From the NCBI RefSeq assembly GCF_900113375.1, contig NZ_FOPC01000001.1, forward strand, positions 1 through 64,000: a stretch of DNA of 64,000 nucleotides. The letters are read 5' to 3'. The notes under the pieces were generated by a model. It saw only the letters and a program-made list of their open reading frames with translations, was not told the origin of the DNA and made no database searches. This DNA is from Algoriphagus hitonicola. Lineage in GTDB: Bacteria; Bacteroidota; Bacteroidia; Cytophagales; Cyclobacteriaceae. The translations under genes and the position numbers were made by a program. This document shows positions 43,179 through 51,998 of this stretch, piece by piece; the stretch's first letter is position 1, and each line of letters starts with the position of its first letter.

Positions 43179-45887
43179 ATGAGAAAAAGTCTATTCCTAT
43201 GGGTATTGGCGGTTTTGGTCGGTAGTCTCGCACTACAAGCTCAAACAGTCCCCAGCCCCAAATCTCATTTTGGCTTCGATATCGGAGACGATTACATGCT
43301 GGCAAATTTCAGTCAGACCGAGGCCTATTTCAAAAAGGTAGCCGACGCATCCGATCGGGTCATGATGACCAGTATCGGGAAAACCGAATTCGGTCGGGAG
43401 CAACCTATGATGATTATTACTGCTCCTCAAAATTTTCCAAATTTGGATAAATACAAGGAAATCTCCCAAAAGCTGGCACGTGCAGAAATGACCCGGGAAG
43501 AGGCGGAGGAGTTGATTTCGGAAGGCAAGCCTGTCATCTGGATCGATGGTGGACTACATGCCAATGAAGTCGTCGGGCCGCATCAACTCATCCAAACCTT
43601 GTATGACTTGGCTTCCAAAAATGATGAAGAAACTCTAAAAATTTTAGATGAAGTCATTATCCTGCTCGTTCATGCCAATCCAGATGGAATGGAAATCATG
43701 TCTGACTGGTACATGCGCAAGGAAGATCCAACAAAACGGGATCAAAATATTCCGGTTCTCTATCAGAAATATGTCGGGCACGACAATAACCGGGATTTCT
43801 ACATGAACAATATGGCGGAGGCCACCAATATGTCCTTACAACAATACGTGGAATGGATCCCTCAGATCATTTACAACCATCATCAGTCAGGACCTCCGGG
43901 ATCTGTAGTTGCTGGCCCTCCGTATCGTGATCCCTTCAATCATGTGTTTGATCCGTTGATCATTACGAGTTTGGATGCCGTGGGTGCTGCCATGATTAAT
44001 CGCATGCATCAGGAAGATCGCCCCGGCTATACCCGATTGGACGGTTCGGTTTTTTCTACTTGGTGGAATGGCGGTCTGCGTACCACACCTTATTATCATA
44101 ATCAGATCGGGATCTTGACCGAGATCATCGGAAATCCTACCCCTTCTCAAGTTCCGTTGGTGCCAGATCGTTTGATTCCAAATAATGGGACTCCCTATCC
44201 TGTCACTCCACGGGATTGGCATTTCAAGACTTCCATCGATTATTCGGTTTCCCTGAATTATGCGATTCTCAATCATGCGGTGCGTCACGGAGATGAGTTG
44301 CTCCGCAATATTTACCTCATGGGAAGAAGATCAATCGAAAAAGGTCAAAAAGATACTTGGACTCCTTATCCCAAATATGCTCAGGCCGTAGAAGATGCCT
44401 ATGAAAAAGCTCGGGAAGAGGGAACAGCTCAGCGAGCTGGAGGTTGGAGATCAGGTTTGCCCCGGGAGTTTTATGATCAAGTATATCAAGATCAGGATCG
44501 AAAAGATCCCTATGGATACATTTTATCAGCCGATCAGGCGGACTTTCCGACGGTAATCAAATTTCTCAACGCCTTGATCAAATCTGGAATACAGGTGCAT
44601 AAAGCAACGGATGGTTTTACAGTCAATGAAAAATCTTATCCAGCCGGATCTTATATAGTCAAAACATCTCAGGCTTTCCGTCCCCATGTGATCGATATGT
44701 TTGAGCCGCAGGATCACCCTAACGATTTCTTGTATCCGGGCGGTCCTCCCATTCGTCCTTATGATGCTGCAGGTTGGACTCTGGCTTTTCAAATGGGATC
44801 AGAAATAGACCGGATTATGAATGATTTTGAAGGGCCTTTCGAGGCGGTTCCTTATGGTCAGGTTCAAACGCCCCCGGCTAAAACTTTAGCCAATGGTTCA
44901 GGATATTTGATTGATGTGCGAGGAAATAATGCTTTTATGGCAGTGAATGATTTGCTCAAAGCGAAAGTCAAAGTCTATCGAACCACAGCCGCAATAGATG
45001 AATTTCCTGCGGGTTCATTTTATGTGGGCTCAGCCGGAAAGTCTGTTTTGCAAAAGGCCGCCCAGGAATATGGAGTCTATGGTAAGCCAAGTTCTAGACC
45101 ACGAACTGCGGAAGAAGTAAAACCAGCACGGATTGGATTATATGATTATTACGGAGGCTCTATGCCTTCGGGATGGGTAAGGTGGATGCTCGAGCAATTC
45201 CATTTTGACTACAAGCAGGTTTTTCCACAGGAAATCAATGAAGGAAACTTGAGCGAAAATTATGACGTGTTACTTTTCATTGGTCCTGGAATTCCTTCGG
45301 TAGGAAGCAGAGGTGGAGGACGATCCCAGCCTGAAGCTTCTGAAATCGATGAAAAATACCATCACATGTTAGGTAATTTCACCGCCGATGAATCGGTTCC
45401 TGCACTTCGGGCATTTATCGAAAATGGGGGGCAGGTAATCTCAGTAGGTTCTGCTACCGAATTGGCTTTCCATTTCAATCTTCCAGTAAAAGATGCCTTG
45501 GTAGAGATGGATGCTGATGGAAATGAGCGTCCGCTCAGCGGGGAGAAATATTACATCCCAGGTTCTGTGCTTGAAATGCATGTAGACAATACCCAGCCGA
45601 TCAATTATGGTATGGGCGAAAAATCTTACATCATGTTTAACCGTTCGCCGGTTTTCCGTCTCAGTCCGGAAGCCGCCAACCAAGGAGTGAAAGCCATCGC
45701 TTGGTTTGGAGAAGAAGAACCGCTGCGAAGTGGATGGGCCTGGGGTCAATCCTATTTGAGAAATGGAGTAACTGCTTTCGAAACTGAGATTGGAAAAGGT
45801 AAGTTCTACGCCTTTGGGCCTGAGATTACGTTCCGTGCTCAGTCGCATGGGACGTTTAAAATGCTCTTTAACGGACTTTATCAGTAA
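43179..45887 (+). CDS. M14 family zinc carboxypeptidase, exported
   Basis: A 902-aa exported protein from ATG 43179; the frame is open to 43041 but only the later start gives a signal peptide (MRKSLFLWVLAVLVGSLALQAQ). The zinc-binding HxxE is GGLHANE with His127 and Glu130, VHANPDG follows, and YNHHQSG holds the probable third ligand. ILTEIIG may carry the catalytic Glu. The large C-terminal part includes a class I glutamine-amidotransferase-like or beta-sandwich region with ARIGLYDYYGGSMPSGWVRWMLEQF and LLFIGPGIPS, as in large Bacteroidota M14 proteins. Peptide scavenging in the periplasm is the likely role. Confidence 0.92.
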   Translation: MRKSLFLWVLAVLVGSLALQAQTVPSPKSHFGFDIGDDYMLANFSQTEAYFKKVADASDRVMMTSIGKTEFGREQPMMIITAPQNFPNLDKYKEISQKLARAEMTREEAEELISEGKPVIWIDGGLHANEVVGPHQLIQTLYDLASKNDEETLKILDEVIILLVHANPDGMEIMSDWYMRKEDPTKRDQNIPVLYQKYVGHDNNRDFYMNNMAEATNMSLQQYVEWIPQIIYNHHQSGPPGSVVAGPPYRDPFNHVFDPLIITSLDAVGAAMINRMHQEDRPGYTRLDGSVFSTWWNGGLRTTPYYHNQIGILTEIIGNPTPSQVPLVPDRLIPNNGTPYPVTPRDWHFKTSIDYSVSLNYAILNHAVRHGDELLRNIYLMGRRSIEKGQKDTWTPYPKYAQAVEDAYEKAREEGTAQRAGGWRSGLPREFYDQVYQDQDRKDPYGYILSADQADFPTVIKFLNALIKSGIQVHKATDGFTVNEKSYPAGSYIVKTSQAFRPHVIDMFEPQDHPNDFLYPGGPPIRPYDAAGWTLAFQMGSEIDRIMNDFEGPFEAVPYGQVQTPPAKTLANGSGYLIDVRGNNAFMAVNDLLKAKVKVYRTTAAIDEFPAGSFYVGSAGKSVLQKAAQEYGVYGKPSSRPRTAEEVKPARIGLYDYYGGSMPSGWVRWMLEQFHFDYKQVFPQEINEGNLSENYDVLLFIGPGIPSVGSRGGGRSQPEASEIDEKYHHMLGNFTADESVPALRAFIENGGQVISVGSATELAFHFNLPVKDALVEMDADGNERPLSGEKYYIPGSVLEMHVDNTQPINYGMGEKSYIMFNRSPVFRLSPEAANQGVKAIAWFGEEEPLRSGWAWGQSYLRNGVTAFETEIGKGKFYAFGPEITFRAQSHGTFKMLFNGLYQ

Positions 45888-45907
45888 AATTTAGAATCAA
45901 TAGTTTA

Positions 45908-45945
45908 GAAAGCTGCTCAGAGAAATTTGGGCAGCTTTTATTTTT
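45908..45945 (+). terminator. terminator of the M14 peptidase gene
   Basis: AGCTGCTC pairs with GGGCAGCT (one G-T pair) around a 10-nt loop and is followed by TTTATTTTT. TATTTTTG at 45939-45946 also matches a -7 box for the next gene. Confidence 0.75.
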
Positions 45946-45987
45946 GTCTGAACTTTTATAACTTAACCATTAGAAGGATCAACTGAA

Positions 45988-46734
45988 ATGAAAGAAGGGC
46001 AATTTATTCCAGGCATATATAATTGGTGCGACCGATGGTGTGAGCGCTGTCAATATACTCCCCGCTGTCGTGTATATGAAAAAGAGGAATCTCGAAAACA
46101 GGCCAATCCTGATCAGGATGTTTGGGGGACGATCTCTGATAGTTTTCAAGAAGCACTCCAACTTCTACATAAAGCCGCTGACGAAATGGGAATCAGTCTT
46201 GAATTGAATCAGGAAGAAAGCGACAGAATAATGGCTGAGGAAAAGGCCTTGGATCAAGAAGTAGAAAAGCTTCCCTTGCATTTTTTAGCAGATGAATACC
46301 TCGATCAAGGTAAAGATTGGATTGAATCAAAGGCCACCAAAGACTACCTTCTCCATCTTCAGTCGCAGGTAGAAATAGGGACACTTCAAGAGAAAGATGT
46401 TGAGCAAATGATCAAAATACTAGATGAGTGTCTTGAGGTGATTCAGTGGTATTTATTTTTTGTTGCGGTCAAAATCGGTCGGGCACTCAGGGAAAAAATT
46501 GAAGGATTTTGGGATGATTATCCGGTCGAAGAGCGGGGAGATCTGGGTACTGCGAAAATAGCGATGATTGCGATCGAACGCAGTTTGGTCGCTTGGGCAA
46601 AAATTTATCAGTTGATCCCGGATGATGATCAAATTCTCCATCTTTTGGCCAAACTTGAAAAAATGAGAAGACTGTTAAAAGAGGAATTCCCCGATTACTC
46701 AAAATTTAAACGGCCCGGATTCGATGATAATTAA
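45988..46734 (+). CDS. hypothetical protein with N-terminal four-Cys cluster
   Basis: A 248-aa soluble protein of no family I recognise. The N-terminus carries Cys14, Cys18, Cys21 and Cys27 (WCDRWCERCQYTPRC), spaced C-x3-C-x2-C-x5-C, suitable for a zinc or iron-sulfur site. The remainder is acidic and helical (KALDQEVEKLPLHFLADEYLDQGKDWIE; LLAKLEKMRRLLKEEFPDY), perhaps a helical bundle. It lies 67 nt before the EcsC-type gene on the same strand, and the two may be expressed together. Confidence 0.75.
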   Translation: MKEGQFIPGIYNWCDRWCERCQYTPRCRVYEKEESRKQANPDQDVWGTISDSFQEALQLLHKAADEMGISLELNQEESDRIMAEEKALDQEVEKLPLHFLADEYLDQGKDWIESKATKDYLLHLQSQVEIGTLQEKDVEQMIKILDECLEVIQWYLFFVAVKIGRALREKIEGFWDDYPVEERGDLGTAKIAMIAIERSLVAWAKIYQLIPDDDQILHLLAKLEKMRRLLKEEFPDYSKFKRPGFDDN

Positions 46735-46801
46735 ATCCAAAAAACCAAAATCACCTCACTAAACTAGATTTTTTCGTATAATCAACTGAATCATTTTAGT
46801 T

Positions 46802-47518
46802 ATGGATACCTACCAGCATTACGTAGAGGCCGAACTTACCTCTTGGCTTTTTAAGATGAAAAAACAGCCCTCTTTGGGCAGCCGGTTGACTAGTGGATTT
46901 CAGCGAAAAATCAATCAAATCATTCCTGAAAAAGTACACCGAGTGATTACCTCGGCGATTGAAAATATGGTCAAAGCAGTGATTACAGGTTCGTCCTGGA
47001 TTGTACCCAAAGCTTCTGCCGAGCTTTCGCTCAAGGAGCGGGAGATGAAAGTGCGTACCCGAATCAAATGGTACCGAAACTCCGCTTCGGCGGAAGGAGC
47101 GATTACTGGGGCGGGGGGGATTTTGATGGGTTTTGCAGACTTTCCCGCTTTTTTGACGATCAAAATGAAAATGCTTTTTGATATCGCTGCTTTGTATGGC
47201 TATGATACCAAAAACTATCAGGAGCGGTTGTTTTTACTCTTTGTTTTTCAGTTGACCTTTTCTTCTCAAAAGCGAAGAAACGAGTTGATCGACCGGATTG
47301 AAAACTGGGATTCCTACCGAGCGCAGTTGCCCAAGACTTTTGATGAGTTTGACTGGCGGACTTTTCAGCTGGATTACCGAGATTACATTGATCTGGCCAA
47401 GCTGGCCCAGTTGATTCCCATCATCGGAGCACCTGTGGGAGCAATTGCCAATTACAAACTGAGTGAACTCCTTGGCAAGACAGCGATGAATTGCTATCGG
47501 CTTCGAATGATGGGATAA
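46802..47518 (+). CDS. EcsC family protein
   Basis: A 238-aa protein with the EcsC layout: an N-terminal helical part (YVEAELTSWLFKMKKQPSLGSRLTSGFQRKINQIIPEK), the Gly-rich segment GAITGAGGILMGFADFPAFLTIKMKMLFDIAALYGYD, and a C-terminal segment IPIIGAPVGAIANYKLSELLGKTAMNCYRLRM. EcsC belongs to an ABC transporter operon in Bacillus, but stand-alone members are common and their role is unknown. Short hydrophobic stretches suggest membrane association. Confidence 0.88.
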   Translation: MDTYQHYVEAELTSWLFKMKKQPSLGSRLTSGFQRKINQIIPEKVHRVITSAIENMVKAVITGSSWIVPKASAELSLKEREMKVRTRIKWYRNSASAEGAITGAGGILMGFADFPAFLTIKMKMLFDIAALYGYDTKNYQERLFLLFVFQLTFSSQKRRNELIDRIENWDSYRAQLPKTFDEFDWRTFQLDYRDYIDLAKLAQLIPIIGAPVGAIANYKLSELLGKTAMNCYRLRMMG

Positions 47519-47636
47519 AAAATGGGTCTGAAATTGAATTCTTAGAGGATGGGAGTTTGGCTTTGTAATAAGTTAATTTGGAATCACTGGTTTCAAGTCT
47601 AGAAAAACCAAAACATGTCTATCTTCTTTTAGATCC

Positions 47637-47663
47637 TCATGATTATTATTATAAAAATCATGA
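47637..47663 (-). terminator. hairpin after the second propeller gene
   Basis: TCATGATT and AATCATGA are perfect 8-bp arms around an AT-rich loop, 10 nt after the propeller stop. No long T run follows, so terminator activity is uncertain. Confidence 0.4.
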
Positions 47664-47673
47664 ATATTACTCT

Positions 47674-48699
47674 TTAAGTGGTCATTTTGCTCTGGAATTG
47701 AGGGCGATTGATAAAGGTTGTAAATTCGGGTGGATGGTAGAGAATTAGTTGATCTTTGTGATGTGAAATTGGTAGTAAGGGATAATTCATTCCATCGATA
47801 TCATTTTGAGGATTTTTTCCTGAAAAAAGAAGATTGAAATTTTTATCCAAGAGAAATTGAAAGCTGTTACGACCGAAGAAGACAGACATATAATAGAATT
47901 CAGGAAAGGGTAAAAACGCATTAATTATCATTACTTGGAGATACTTTTTTTCCTCTTCTGTTAACTCTGGTAAATTTAAAAATTCGAATTCCTTTAGATG
48001 TAAAATGTTTCCCAAAGGGTCAAAAACTACCACTTGATATGAAAAGGGTATAGTTAAAGTCCTGATTTCCGATTTTTTATCCTCAGCAAAGCCATGAATG
48101 AGTCTAACTCTGCCTTTTGGAGGACTTAGGTTGAGGTTGATGAAATTGCTTTGGCTAGGACTCTTGATTTTTAAGAAATCTTTTCCTTTTCCTTCCATCC
48201 CGTTTATGAAGTGAAATGAAAAATCAACCCCTTTGAAGAAGTTAGTAGAAATGGATGGTAATTTGGTTTCCTTTAGAAATCTCCCGTCATTATCGAAATA
48301 AATAAGCTTATTCGAGAGGTTATCTTGAATAATAACAGTGTCCTGCTTTATTTGATAATCTTGAATTTGACTAAACTCTTGAGGGCCTTGACCAGATGAA
48401 TTAAAAATGTGAATAACTTCACCTTTTCGGTTAAACTTGAAAAGATTGTTTAGCTTGATGTCCAATATATAGATAAAATCGTCGGTTACTACAGTCTTCA
48501 GTGGTTGTACTAATGGTAGGGTATCATTTTCCTTGAGGAGTACATAATTAATCTCTTCAAAAATTTCGGAGAATGAATTTTCTCGGACCAATTCTAGGTC
48601 AATCGACGTTAAATCAGATTTTTTTTGCTCAATTTTATCGCAGGAAAAATTTAGTATTATTAGGAATATTAAGCTTTGGATATACCCTGTTCTTTTCAT
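47674..48699 (-). CDS. 6-bladed beta-propeller lipoprotein (second copy)
   Basis: A 341-aa lipoprotein (LIILNFSC, Cys20) of the same family as 9459-10592. The signature is GQGPQEF in place of GEGPGEY, followed by IQDNLSNKLIYFDNDGRFLKE, a typical blade. Shared features are the N-terminal ENDTLPLVQPL-type strand, the central blades and a long tail without enzyme motifs. The small exported peptide gene lies 9 nt upstream on the same strand, so the pair is probably co-translated. Function is unknown; binding of a ligand at the envelope is inferred. Confidence 0.8.
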   Translation of the reverse strand: MKRTGYIQSLIFLIILNFSCDKIEQKKSDLTSIDLELVRENSFSEIFEEINYVLLKENDTLPLVQPLKTVVTDDFIYILDIKLNNLFKFNRKGEVIHIFNSSGQGPQEFSQIQDYQIKQDTVIIQDNLSNKLIYFDNDGRFLKETKLPSISTNFFKGVDFSFHFINGMEGKGKDFLKIKSPSQSNFINLNLSPPKGRVRLIHGFAEDKKSEIRTLTIPFSYQVVVFDPLGNILHLKEFEFLNLPELTEEEKKYLQVMIINAFLPFPEFYYMSVFFGRNSFQFLLDKNFNLLFSGKNPQNDIDGMNYPLLPISHHKDQLILYHPPEFTTFINRPQFQSKMTT

Positions 48700-48708
48700 T
48701 GTCCCGCT

Positions 48709-48927
48709 CTATGTAAAATAAGGCGGCCCTGAACAAGGGTTTTGAGCAGATACTTGGCAAAACCCTCCATTTGAAGGGACACAAATTGTTTGATATATTT
48801 CTAAATAGGCAGAACAAGGCTGAAACTCTAGAAAATAACCCCAAACGAAATCTCTTTGTTGAGAGGTTACTGAGCTAGAGTAGGCCAAACTCAGGAAAAA
48901 GACGGATAAAAGAATAGTTTTTTTCAT
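48709..48927 (-). CDS. small secreted Cys-containing peptide, paired with a propeller lipoprotein
   Basis: A 72-aa peptide with a signal peptide (MKKTILLSVFFLSLAYSSSVTS). The mature part of about 50 residues contains four cysteines (QPCSAY, QTICVP, GFCQVS, NPCSGP), likely to form two disulfides, and ends CSGPPYFT. It does not align by eye with the six-Cys peptide at 9195, but size, export signal, Cys content and position before a propeller gene are the same. No known family is recognised. Confidence 0.7.
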   Translation of the reverse strand: MKKTILLSVFFLSLAYSSSVTSQQRDFVWGYFLEFQPCSAYLEIYQTICVPSNGGFCQVSAQNPCSGPPYFT

Positions 48928-49060
48928 TTTTATATATTTTCATCACTTAATTCTAAAAAAAACATGAAAGGTGCAAATTTTGGATCAATAAATTTAAAAT
49001 TCCCTAATTCCATTTAAAAAAGATCATGAACCGTAGTAGAATCCAAAAAACATTTTAAAC

Positions 49061-49088
49061 AAAAAAACCTCCCGATTTGGGAGGTTTT
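49061..49088 (-). terminator. terminator of the tRNA-Gln gene
   Basis: On the minus strand ACCTCCC pairs with GGGAGGT around AAATC and is followed by T7, directly after the tRNA 3' end. Confidence 0.85.
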
Positions 49089-49163
49089 GGTTGGTCCACC
49101 AGGGCTCGAACCTGGACTCTTCTGAACCAAAATCAGACGTGTTGCCAGTTACACCATGGACCA
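49088..49163 (-). tRNA. tRNA-Gln (anticodon TTG)
   Basis: The minus strand folds as a cloverleaf: acceptor TGGTCCA/TGGACCA, anticodon stem TCTGA/TCAGA with loop TTTTGGT giving anticodon TTG, and T arm CCAGG-TTCGAGC-CCTGG. The 3' CCA is encoded. A promoter lies at 49234-49203 and a terminator follows. Confidence 0.95.
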
Positions 49164-49202
49164 GTTTGGCTAGGAATCTCATATGATTCCTTTAAAGTGT
49201 CA

Positions 49203-49234
49203 CAAAGGTAGAATCCTGCTTCATTTTTTCCAAA
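49203..49234 (-). promoter_or_regulatory. promoter of the tRNA-Gln gene
   Basis: On the minus strand TTTG, 20 nt, then TACCTTTG match the Bacteroidota -33/-7 consensus. The tRNA begins 39 nt after the -7 box. Confidence 0.75.
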
Positions 49235-49469
49235 TCACAGCCGAAAGTTTTTGGAGAATATTCCAAAGAGGCTGAATTTCAGCATTAAATATTCCCTTAG
49301 AATAAGCGAAAATCGTCTTTTTACTCAAAAAAAATTAACGAAATACCCCTTCGGAATCGATTGTAAATTATGGTTCTATTAATTTTTTATTTGCAATATT
49401 GATAATTCAGAAATATTTATCGTGCTTTGTTTCAGATATTAATAAAACACAGATTAAAAATTAACGATT
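49235..49469. other. AT-rich non-coding region between the tRNA promoter and the 83-aa gene
   Basis: No ORF, tRNA or strong hairpin is visible. The last 100 nt are extremely AT-rich and probably hold the promoter of the gene at 49470, but no exact TAnnTTTG is present. Confidence 0.5.
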
Positions 49470-49721
49470 ATGCAAGTAGAGAAAATGGAAAAAACCGTCA
49501 CCGAAGCGGTTCTGAAATTAGAGAAACTTAAGTTGGGAGATTCTTTGGCAGCAGAGCTTTCTTGGTGTTGGTTTAGCTACAAAAACGACCAAAATCCAGT
49601 GGGTTTGGTTGAGAAGAGTGAGAAGGCATTGGAACTGTTTAAATCAGTAAGAGAAAAAAACAGCCGGGCAGTCTCCAAGAAATTGGTTGATGATCTCGAA
49701 AAGGTCTTAGTACTCAACTAA
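49470..49721 (+). CDS. small helical hypothetical protein
   Basis: An 83-aa protein of no recognised family, predicted to be all helix (VTEAVLKLEKLKLGDSLAAELSWCWFSYKND; LVEKSEKALELFKSVREK). It is cytoplasmic with no signal or membrane segment. The single SWCWFSY patch is distinctive. It is a single-gene unit with its own terminator, which it shares with the convergent rplI operon. Confidence 0.7.
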   Translation: MQVEKMEKTVTEAVLKLEKLKLGDSLAAELSWCWFSYKNDQNPVGLVEKSEKALELFKSVREKNSRAVSKKLVDDLEKVLVLN

Positions 49722-49722
49722 T

Positions 49723-49756
49723 AAAAAAACAGCTCGTCTTTCGGCGAGCTGTTTTT
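49723..49756. terminator. bidirectional terminator between the 83-aa gene and rplI
   Basis: AACAGCTCG pairs with CGAGCTGTT around TCTTTCGG, with A7 before and T5 after. Confidence 0.85.
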
Positions 49757-49773
49757 GTATCATTTGGTTTAGC

Positions 49774-50217
49774 TTATTCTGCTACAACTACAAATTTCAC
49801 GTGAGTCTTCACTTCTCGATGAAGATCGACTTCAGCCTGAAATTCACCTGCACCATCTACAGGAGTGTTGATGGCGATTTTCTTCCGATCAATTTCAAAC
49901 CCCTGAGTGGCAAGTGCATCTGAAATCTGAAGGGTAGTCACCTTTCCAAAGATTTTACCGGACTCACCGATTTTAGCTTTGATTTCCAAGGTGATGTTCT
50001 CCAATTTTTCAGCGATATTTTCCGCTTCAGTTTTGATCTTCTCAGCTTTATGAGCTGCTTGCTTGATATTCTCAGCTAGGACTTTTTTGTTGGAGCTGGT
50101 AGCCAGCACTGCAAAGCCCTGAGGGATGAGGTAGTTTCGGCCGTATCCGGGCTTCACATCTACCAAATCATTTTTATAGCCAAGACCTTTGATGTCTGTT
50201 TTTAATATAATTTCCAT
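49774..50217 (-). CDS. rplI: 50S ribosomal protein L9
   Basis: A 147-aa ribosomal protein that contacts 23S rRNA near L1. The N-terminal domain MEIILKTDIKGLGYKNDLVDVKPGYGRNYLIPQG is highly conserved, followed by the long connecting helix (VLAENIKQAAHKAEKIKTEAENI) and the C-terminal domain with GKIFGKVTTLQISDAL. It is the last gene of rpsF-rpsR-rplI, the usual order. Confidence 0.98.
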   Translation of the reverse strand: MEIILKTDIKGLGYKNDLVDVKPGYGRNYLIPQGFAVLATSSNKKVLAENIKQAAHKAEKIKTEAENIAEKLENITLEIKAKIGESGKIFGKVTTLQISDALATQGFEIDRKKIAINTPVDGAGEFQAEVDLHREVKTHVKFVVVAE

Positions 50218-50256
50218 TTGTAATGATCTTTATTGGTTGGACGATACAAGACCGAA

Positions 50257-50508
50257 TTATTTCAAACCATCGGTTACGAATGGCAACAACGCCAAATGTC
50301 TTGCTTTTTTGACAGCCTGAGCTACTTTGCGCTGATATTTCGCAGAGTTTCCAGTCAGTCTTCGAGGAAGGATTTTTCCCTGCTCATTGACAAATTTCAA
50401 CAAGAAGTTTGGATCCTTGTAGTCAATGTACTTGATGCCGTGCTTCTTGAATCGGCAATACTTTTTCTTGATTTCGCCTCTGTTGATCGGCTCGTTGAAT
50501 AATGTCAT
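50257..50508 (-). CDS. rpsR: 30S ribosomal protein S18
   Basis: An 83-aa ribosomal protein that pairs with S6 on the 30S platform. [63 protein letters not shown] is the whole S18 core. It overlaps rpsF by 4 nt. Confidence 0.98.
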   Translation of the reverse strand: MTLFNEPINRGEIKKKYCRFKKHGIKYIDYKDPNFLLKFVNEQGKILPRRLTGNSAKYQRKVAQAVKKARHLALLPFVTDGLK

Positions 50509-50876
50509 TGGGCTTGCTCCTCCTTAGCTTCAGATTTTTTGTTAAACTCTCCTTTTCTCCTTCTTTCGGCATAAACAATCGCATGCTTGTCCAAAACAGT
50601 CGTCAAGAATCGCATTACTTTTTCGTCTCGTCTGAATTCGATTTCAAACTTGCGGATGATCGTCGGATCAGCCTTGTACTCGACCAAAACATAGAACCCG
50701 GTCGTCTTCTTGTCGATGGTGTATGCCATCTTCTTCAGACCCCAATTTTCCACATTGATCACATCTGCCCCCAGCTCTTTTAACAAGTTCACAAACTTGT
50801 CGACAGTATCCTTCATCTGAACATCAGATAAAACGGGAGTTAAAATGAATACCGTCTCGTAATTTCTTTGGAACAT
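50505..50876 (-). CDS. rpsF: 30S ribosomal protein S6
   Basis: A 123-aa ribosomal protein, the S18 partner. [54 protein letters not shown] and [22 protein letters not shown] are the S6 strands and helices; the acidic/basic tail ending KEEQAQ is variable. It is the first gene of the operon, behind a good promoter at 50946-50915. Confidence 0.98.
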   Translation of the reverse strand: MFQRNYETVFILTPVLSDVQMKDTVDKFVNLLKELGADVINVENWGLKKMAYTIDKKTTGFYVLVEYKADPTIIRKFEIEFRRDEKVMRFLTTVLDKHAIVYAERRRKGEFNKKSEAKEEQAQ

Positions 50877-50914
50877 TTTTTAATGTGTTTAAGGAATTTT
50901 GAATAAACAGACCG

Positions 50915-50946
50915 CAAAAGTAGGGGAAAATATGCTGTTATCCAAA
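50915..50946 (-). promoter_or_regulatory. promoter of the rpsF-rpsR-rplI operon
   Basis: On the minus strand TTTG, 20 nt, then TACTTTTG match the Bacteroidota consensus. The -7 box lies 38 nt before the rpsF ATG. Confidence 0.75.
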
Positions 50947-50993
50947 TGTTTCGGCCACACAAAATCACTTTTGGGTGGAATCTAATCAGGCGT

Positions 50994-51029
50994 AAAAAAG
51001 CCTTTCCGAAATCTTCAGAAAGGCCTTTT
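50994..51029 (-). terminator. terminator of the coiled-coil protein gene
   Basis: On the minus strand GCCTTTC pairs with GAAAGGC around an 11-nt loop and is followed by TTTTTT. Confidence 0.82.
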
Positions 51030-51047
51030 CAAATGCAATCGCTTTTT

Positions 51048-51977
51048 TTATTTCACACTGAAAACCTGTGAACCGACTTGATAGTCATCAACGAAAATCC
51101 TGATTTCATGATCTCCTGAGGCATAATCTGAACCTTTTTCATAAAAAAAGGTGAGCGTCTCCCCACTGTTGTCAAAGATGATGTCTTGTTTTACGGTATA
51201 GAAAAGTTCGTTGCCTTCGAGCATAAAGGTCCCGGAGCCTTTCGCTACATCAAAAATAGGCTGCTCATTTGGTGCCAAAATCTGAACATACACGTTGCGT
51301 GGTCCGCGCTCAGCGACTTTGTTGTCTGCCAGATTGAAACTGACTTTGATCCGTTCGATTTGTCGGTTTTTGAAATCCTTGGTTGTTTCTACCCGCTCTC
51401 TTCCGCGGGAGTTGATTGCTGCGATTGCGATATTTTCAGCTTTTAATTTGGACGCTACATCGACTTTTGACTGGAGGTTTTCCCGCTCGATATTCAGTTC
51501 CGCCACTTCTTCCTCGATCTCTGCCTGGGTGGATTTGAGATCCTGGTTTTCGGCATAAAGCTGCTGGTTCATAGCCCTCAACTCGAGAATTTCTTGATCT
51601 TTCTCTTCCAAAAGCCCATCGTAGCTATTGATTTTCTGGTTGAGTTCAGCGATTTCCGCAGCAGATCGCTGCCGGGAGCTGTTTCGTTCGGCAATCAATT
51701 GATCTCTCACCTCTTCGAGTGCCTCGATATCGCCTCCCAATTGCTCGATTTCCTGGATACGCAGATTCAGCTGGTAGGTGACGGAATCGAGTCGCTGATT
51801 CAATTCATTATTTTCACTGGAGAGAAGGAGGATTTCCTCGGTTTTTTTGGTGCGGTCCACATAATCGGTGTATAGTTTGATTCCGCTGATGATGACCAAT
51901 AAAACCAGAACAATGATCAGAATGTTCTTACCTTGTTCTTTCTTTTGACCGAGGTCTTTTTCAAAGTTATTGTCCAT
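51048..51977 (-). CDS. membrane-anchored coiled-coil protein
   Basis: A 309-aa protein with a short cytoplasmic N-terminus, one membrane helix (about 19-36, NILIIVLVLLVIISGIKLY), a long coiled coil (about 45-185, rich in E, L, Q heptads) and a C-terminal beta domain (about 200-309) with NVYVQILAPNEQPIFDVAKGSG and a Trp-free sandwich pattern. The coiled coil should span part of the periplasm. It resembles Bacteroidota hypothetical proteins sometimes called chromosome segregation proteins, but nothing here supports that role. Its start is only 21 bp from the divergent TPMT-like gene. Confidence 0.8.
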   Translation of the reverse strand: MDNNFEKDLGQKKEQGKNILIIVLVLLVIISGIKLYTDYVDRTKKTEEILLLSSENNELNQRLDSVTYQLNLRIQEIEQLGGDIEALEEVRDQLIAERNSSRQRSAAEIAELNQKINSYDGLLEEKDQEILELRAMNQQLYAENQDLKSTQAEIEEEVAELNIERENLQSKVDVASKLKAENIAIAAINSRGRERVETTKDFKNRQIERIKVSFNLADNKVAERGPRNVYVQILAPNEQPIFDVAKGSGTFMLEGNELFYTVKQDIIFDNSGETLTFFYEKGSDYASGDHEIRIFVDDYQVGSQVFSVK

Positions 51978-51998
51978 GATTTGTAGAAATAGGGCTAT

